Shown here in pieces: positions 59,740 through 64,000 of a stretch of DNA of 64,000 bases. Every line of letters begins with the position of its first letter. Positions within the stretch are counted from its first letter, which is position 1. The position numbers and the translations under genes were made by a program. The notes under the pieces were generated by a model. The model was not told the DNA's origin, did not search any database, and saw only the letters and a list, made by a program, of their open reading frames with translations. Source of the DNA: Cymbidium sinense (lineage: Eukaryota > Streptophyta > Magnoliopsida > Asparagales > Orchidaceae); contig CM038225.1 of NCBI GenBank assembly GCA_021442155.1, forward strand, positions 83,712,925 through 83,776,924, written 5' to 3'.

Positions 59740-62700
59740 TATGGTGTTTTTTTTTTTTTTTTTTGTGTATGATGTGGGACACCATGATAGATGTACTCAT
59801 TAGGGTGATTGGGTATGACATTGAGGAATGATGTACTATCTCGAGAGAGGAATCCTCCACAATGGACCTAATCACTAAGGACTCTAAGGAAATGGGTCTT
59901 GAATGTAGAGATCTTTCCCACTTTCATGGAAAAGTAAAGTAGGGTTTATTTTAAATGAGTTCATTAAGTTCTATGGAGGCAAACCCATAGTTAATTACAT
60001 CTTAAGGAATGAGATTCCTTAAGAATACTCTCGATTAAGGTAAATGATCATTGTCTCCAAAGATTTCAAAGATAGGACTATCAATATTGGTTATTTTTGG
60101 AAAATCAAGTGGGATTGATCAAAGAGGAGTTATTATTGAAACCAAGGAGATGAGTAGGGGATGCTCATGATACTAGAAACCTAGTGAGCATCCCAAACTA
60201 TCTATGGTTGGGCTTTATATTTTGAAATTTGAGAAGATTATATGTTTGAGTTGAATTTTTATTAGAAATCTAGGGCTTACAATTCCATTGATCATGGAAA
60301 TGCAGAGGTGAGATTTATGCTTATAGCCTGAGGAAACACAACCTCAGATCTAAATCTAGGAGCTTTGTGAGGCAAACCTAAATCTAAGGCAAAAAATGGG
60401 TATATGGTTTACCTCCACAAGAGAGATAAACCACCATTTTGGACTTACAACCACTTGGGGAGGCCAACTAACTCCTCCTATGATTTTAAATACATGTAGG
60501 CAAGTCTTATGCTTTCAAGATAGCTAGGTTATGTTTATTTAGAAAGGAGACTAAGTCCTTAAACACTCACTAAGAGATCATGAAGCATGAATAATGACTT
60601 AATCTAATGCAAATTTTGTTAAGTTTTATTTTGATTTTTGGACATTTATTTGAACAGTATGGGATTTCATATATGCATGAGAAAATTGATATGGGCAAAA
60701 TCGGAAGAAGGAGGTGTGTTTCCACCATGGCTCTCAAGGTCAAGCCATTTTCTCGGCAAAGGTGGAAGCCCTCCATTAGCAAGTGTGAGATAATATGATT
60801 TATGCATGATGAGACATACAACATCCATAAGGGTTGCTAAATCTTTTATTATCTTGATTTATGTCTAGGCTTTAGGTGGTGGTTATGAGTTATTTAATTT
60901 AATTTTGAATTAATTGGATAGAAAATTTATTTTTCCTAAGAGTCTAATCGCATCAAGCCATTCATAACCATCAATTAGAAACTAGGAAAATCATGCATCT
61001 AATTGCAATCATAAACAAACATCAATCAATTTATAAAATTAGCCAAAAGAATAAAAGGATGTGGTGGCTCCACAGAAATGTGGAAGAGAAATTTCTACAC
61101 CTACAACCATTACAAATGAATAATTACAATTAAAGAATTCATGTTATGGGGTCTTTCTTCATTCTTCATTTTCATTTCTTCATTTTTTTCTTTCTTCATT
61201 TCTTCTTTCTTTCTTTTTTTAATTTGAATATGTGGTTTGCTCAAGGCTTCACATGGTACATAAGACATGGTCTTAACCAATGTTCACCTAATCCCCATAA
61301 CATTCATTTCCAAATCTTAATTACAAAATTTACATTAAAAAAGATAAATCTAACTAAACTGCAAAATAGAGATTAAAAATACCACACAACCAAGCGGTTA
61401 TATGAATAATTTGGACTTAGCACCCACACATGGGTAAGTCCCTATCTAATTTGGATCATGCTTAGTATAAGCATACACAAAGCATTTTATATTTTTATTA
61501 TTATGCCCAAGCATCTCTACAGAAACATGATTAAAATAGATCATCATCAGTCACATACACCCACAACATCCTAAAATATTACATCACAAAATAAAATCAG
61601 CATCAAACCATGCCTAACATAGAGCTAGAAATGGTGACTTAGCTAATGTGTCATTTAAGGCTTGTGTGGCATGTCTTAGCTAGGCTTTAAGGTTGAATTT
61701 TCTAAGTGTGAAGTTCAATTTAGAGGGTGGTTTTATTTTAAGTGATTTAGTTGATTTGTCAATTTTAGTTGGTGATTTGATTTGGTTTGAATGAACTACA
61801 CTTAGTTACTGTGTATAAAGAGAAGAAAAGAGAGAGAACTTCTCTTTCATCCTACCTTAAGTAATTTCTAAGGTAGATTGATTGATTTTTCTTTAGTGAA
61901 TGTTTATTATGTGTTTTAATTAATCTAAGTTTAGATTTTGCTCTAAATAGCCATTCAATAAAAGGATCTTTAGATTAATTAAGTGAATTACTATCACACA
62001 CATTTATTTCTTTCCACCATGTATACCATGCATATGAATAATCTAAGCATACCTATACATGCAATGCAAATTTTAGCACACTTTGATGATGAATGCTAAG
62101 ATATGATTTGAAAATTTGGATATTCCATTAATGCATGTTTTATTATGTAGAAAAGGGATTTTTTATCCATTAACATAATGCACATCCATGTATAAAAAAT
62201 ATAAGTGTGTCATTATTTTTTTTTACAGGGGCATAAGACAAGACTACTTAGGGCTACTTAAAACCTCACAGATGTCCACTAATATACCACTTTTCTTAAA
62301 TACATGTAAGAAACAAATGGATGAAGAATCATGCAAAGATTTATTTGATTTGGTTGTATAATTTACATGTGTAATGTGAAGATCCTTCTTAAGTAATAAC
62401 ATAGAAATGCATAGAAATAGATTTAAATAAGTGTTATGTTCTTTTCAAATGAACTATACACTTTGCAAATCTATTCAAATCCATGTTAAGAGAAGAAGAA
62501 AATAACATAAAAAATACATCTTATGCTATAATCACATGCAAGCTTATAAATATAAGTAGCATCACTTCATTCATAATCTTTAATTTATTAGTTTTGAAAA
62601 TAATTTTTCGTTTAATAGTGATAATAGCTACTCATATTCTTAATTTTAGCCAAAACATGCAATTTGGCATAAAGGAAACATTTTATTTAATTGATTTTCA

Positions 62701-64000
62701 AAGAAATGAATGCATGATTTCATATGGCAAACAATATTTAGCATGCTTGGAAAGAAATAAAGTGATGTAAGCATATGACTTCATTCACCTAATTAATTCT
62801 AAGATAATCATATAAAAAATGAATTTCTTTAAATTTATTTTTTTTTGATTTGATTTGACTTAGGAAATGTGAAAAGTTCTTGGTCTTAACCCATTTCCCC
62901 ATGTGAATTGGTTTAGTTTAATTTTAGAATAATTAGGTTGATTTTATTTGTTTAGGTTAAGGTATGAATTAAATCCATTAATTACCCCTTACTACACCAC
63001 TTTAACATAATTAAACAAGTAATTATGAGCCAACATATGATATGCAAACCACATGGAATTTAAATTAGCAATGCACTAAGAAATAAAAAGGCTGCTGATT
63101 GGCTCATAAACCATCCTACATATAGTTTGATTATAATTTTTTTTCAAGTCTCTTAGTTGTTATTGAACACCTAAGATAGATTATGATTAAGTTCATAATT
63201 TGGTTTTGAGTTTAGTTAATTTAGCCATTTAATGAAGTGATTAAATCATTTATCAATTTACAAATTAATTAAGTCTTTATCCAAATGAAATGAACTTAGG
63301 AGAAAGGATTGGAAAAGAAATCCTAATCTCATTCCCTTAGTCTATTCACTGTTTAATGATGATTAACAAGCTTAATTAATGAATTTATCATTATTAATAG
63401 GTTAATTAATCATTTATTTAGTTAAGAGAGGGATTAAGGGATGAATAAGCAATTCTAAAATAATAAATTTCAAGAAAATCATGGAGGTAGAGGTCATCCC
63501 ATCCTCTAGAAGTTTGGAATTAATTAAAATAATTAAAGTAATTAGCCTAATTATATTTTCAATAAAACCCAAATTGAGTGAAAGTACTTTCAAATCAATT
63601 GATTTTAATTTTATATTATTCCTCTTTGAATTATCTTTAAAATGAACTTGGTTTATATTTTTTTTTTTTCTATAATTAGTTATGAATTTTGAAAGTTTCA
63701 TTAAAATGAATTAATTAAGCTAATTAACCCCAATCCATTGTGCCCTCGTATGGGATAGGTTATTTAAGTTGTCACATCTGGTCGTGAGCGGGTAGGATGC
63801 TCTTTCTGGGTCGCCTCGATCTAAGATCAGATGATCAAGATTAATTATGTGGTTAGGCTTTAATCAGAGAGGGATCTATCATGATTTAATCACAACCATC
63901 CATTCTAATTATGCGGAACGAATAGTGTGTGATCTATCTTCTCCTGAGCAACGAGAGACGGATACCGGTCATCGATCATCGCTCGATCTGAGCTCACCCA
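59740..64000 (-). mobile_element. 5' LTR of element B, partial
   Basis: It begins TATGGTGTTTTTT (TG changed to TA) and runs collinearly with 38,970-43,612 to the window end. It has the GGACACCA block near 59,785, the conserved 60,400-61,130 region, the mid-LTR motif at 62,225-62,290 and the GC-richer block from 63,740. It is about 380 bp shorter than the matching part of the 3' LTR because of many 1-7 bp losses, not one large gap. U3, including any TTGAC block, lies beyond the window. Confidence 0.8.

Overview
The window is plant nuclear DNA made almost entirely of decayed LTR retrotransposons. I see no intact host gene, tRNA, rRNA or CRISPR array. The coding relics belong to one family of Ty3/gypsy (Metaviridae-type) elements, best placed in the Tat/Ogre lineage. 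The reasons are a second RNase H-like domain after the first one, a gag C-terminus of the type GHxLEDCFTFK, a pol ending in an integrase C-terminal domain without a recognisable chromodomain, and very large LTRs. The host species cannot be told from the sequence; an AT-rich, repeat-dense seed-plant genome fits.

Layout. (1) 1-7,027, minus strand: the 5' half of element A (leader, gag, protease, RT, RNase H, second RNase H), running off the left edge. (2) 7,028-13,835: an LTR that borders element A on its left and the 3' untranslated region and pol end of a second copy, D (13,836-16,103), on its right, so it is shared by two internal regions. (3) 16,104-17,959: CT-rich and unassigned sequence. 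(4) 17,960-23,220 and 34,115-35,771: two pieces of one inverted (plus-strand) LTR, split by element C (LTR 23,221-30,708, 3' UTR to 33,728, integrase remnant to about 34,112). (5) 35,772-38,969: non-LTR sequence dominated by an imperfect inverted repeat with arms of about 1 kb. (6) 38,970-64,000: element B, minus strand, with 3' LTR 38,970-46,336, 3' UTR, pol 48,793-53,470, gag to about 56,950, a 2.3-kb array of hairpin repeats, and a 5' LTR from 59,740 past the window end. If the 5' LTR is as long as the 3' LTR, B is about 28 kb.

All coding regions carry stops and frameshifts, so nothing here is likely to be autonomous. In the sense orientation (minus strand) the elements read LTR, primer-binding region, leader, gag, protease, RT, RNase H, second RNase H, integrase, long 3' UTR, LTR.

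The most interesting signals are non-coding. One is the B leader array, in which a nearly constant 10-nt loop is flanked by stems whose two arms change together. The second is a roughly 1-kb part of the LTR U3 packed with TTGAC-type (W-box-like) motifs, present in every LTR copy that reaches it. The third is the nested and tandem architecture, including a deletion that removed parts of two elements at once. Boundaries were found by eye from shared sequence between copies and are approximate unless stated.
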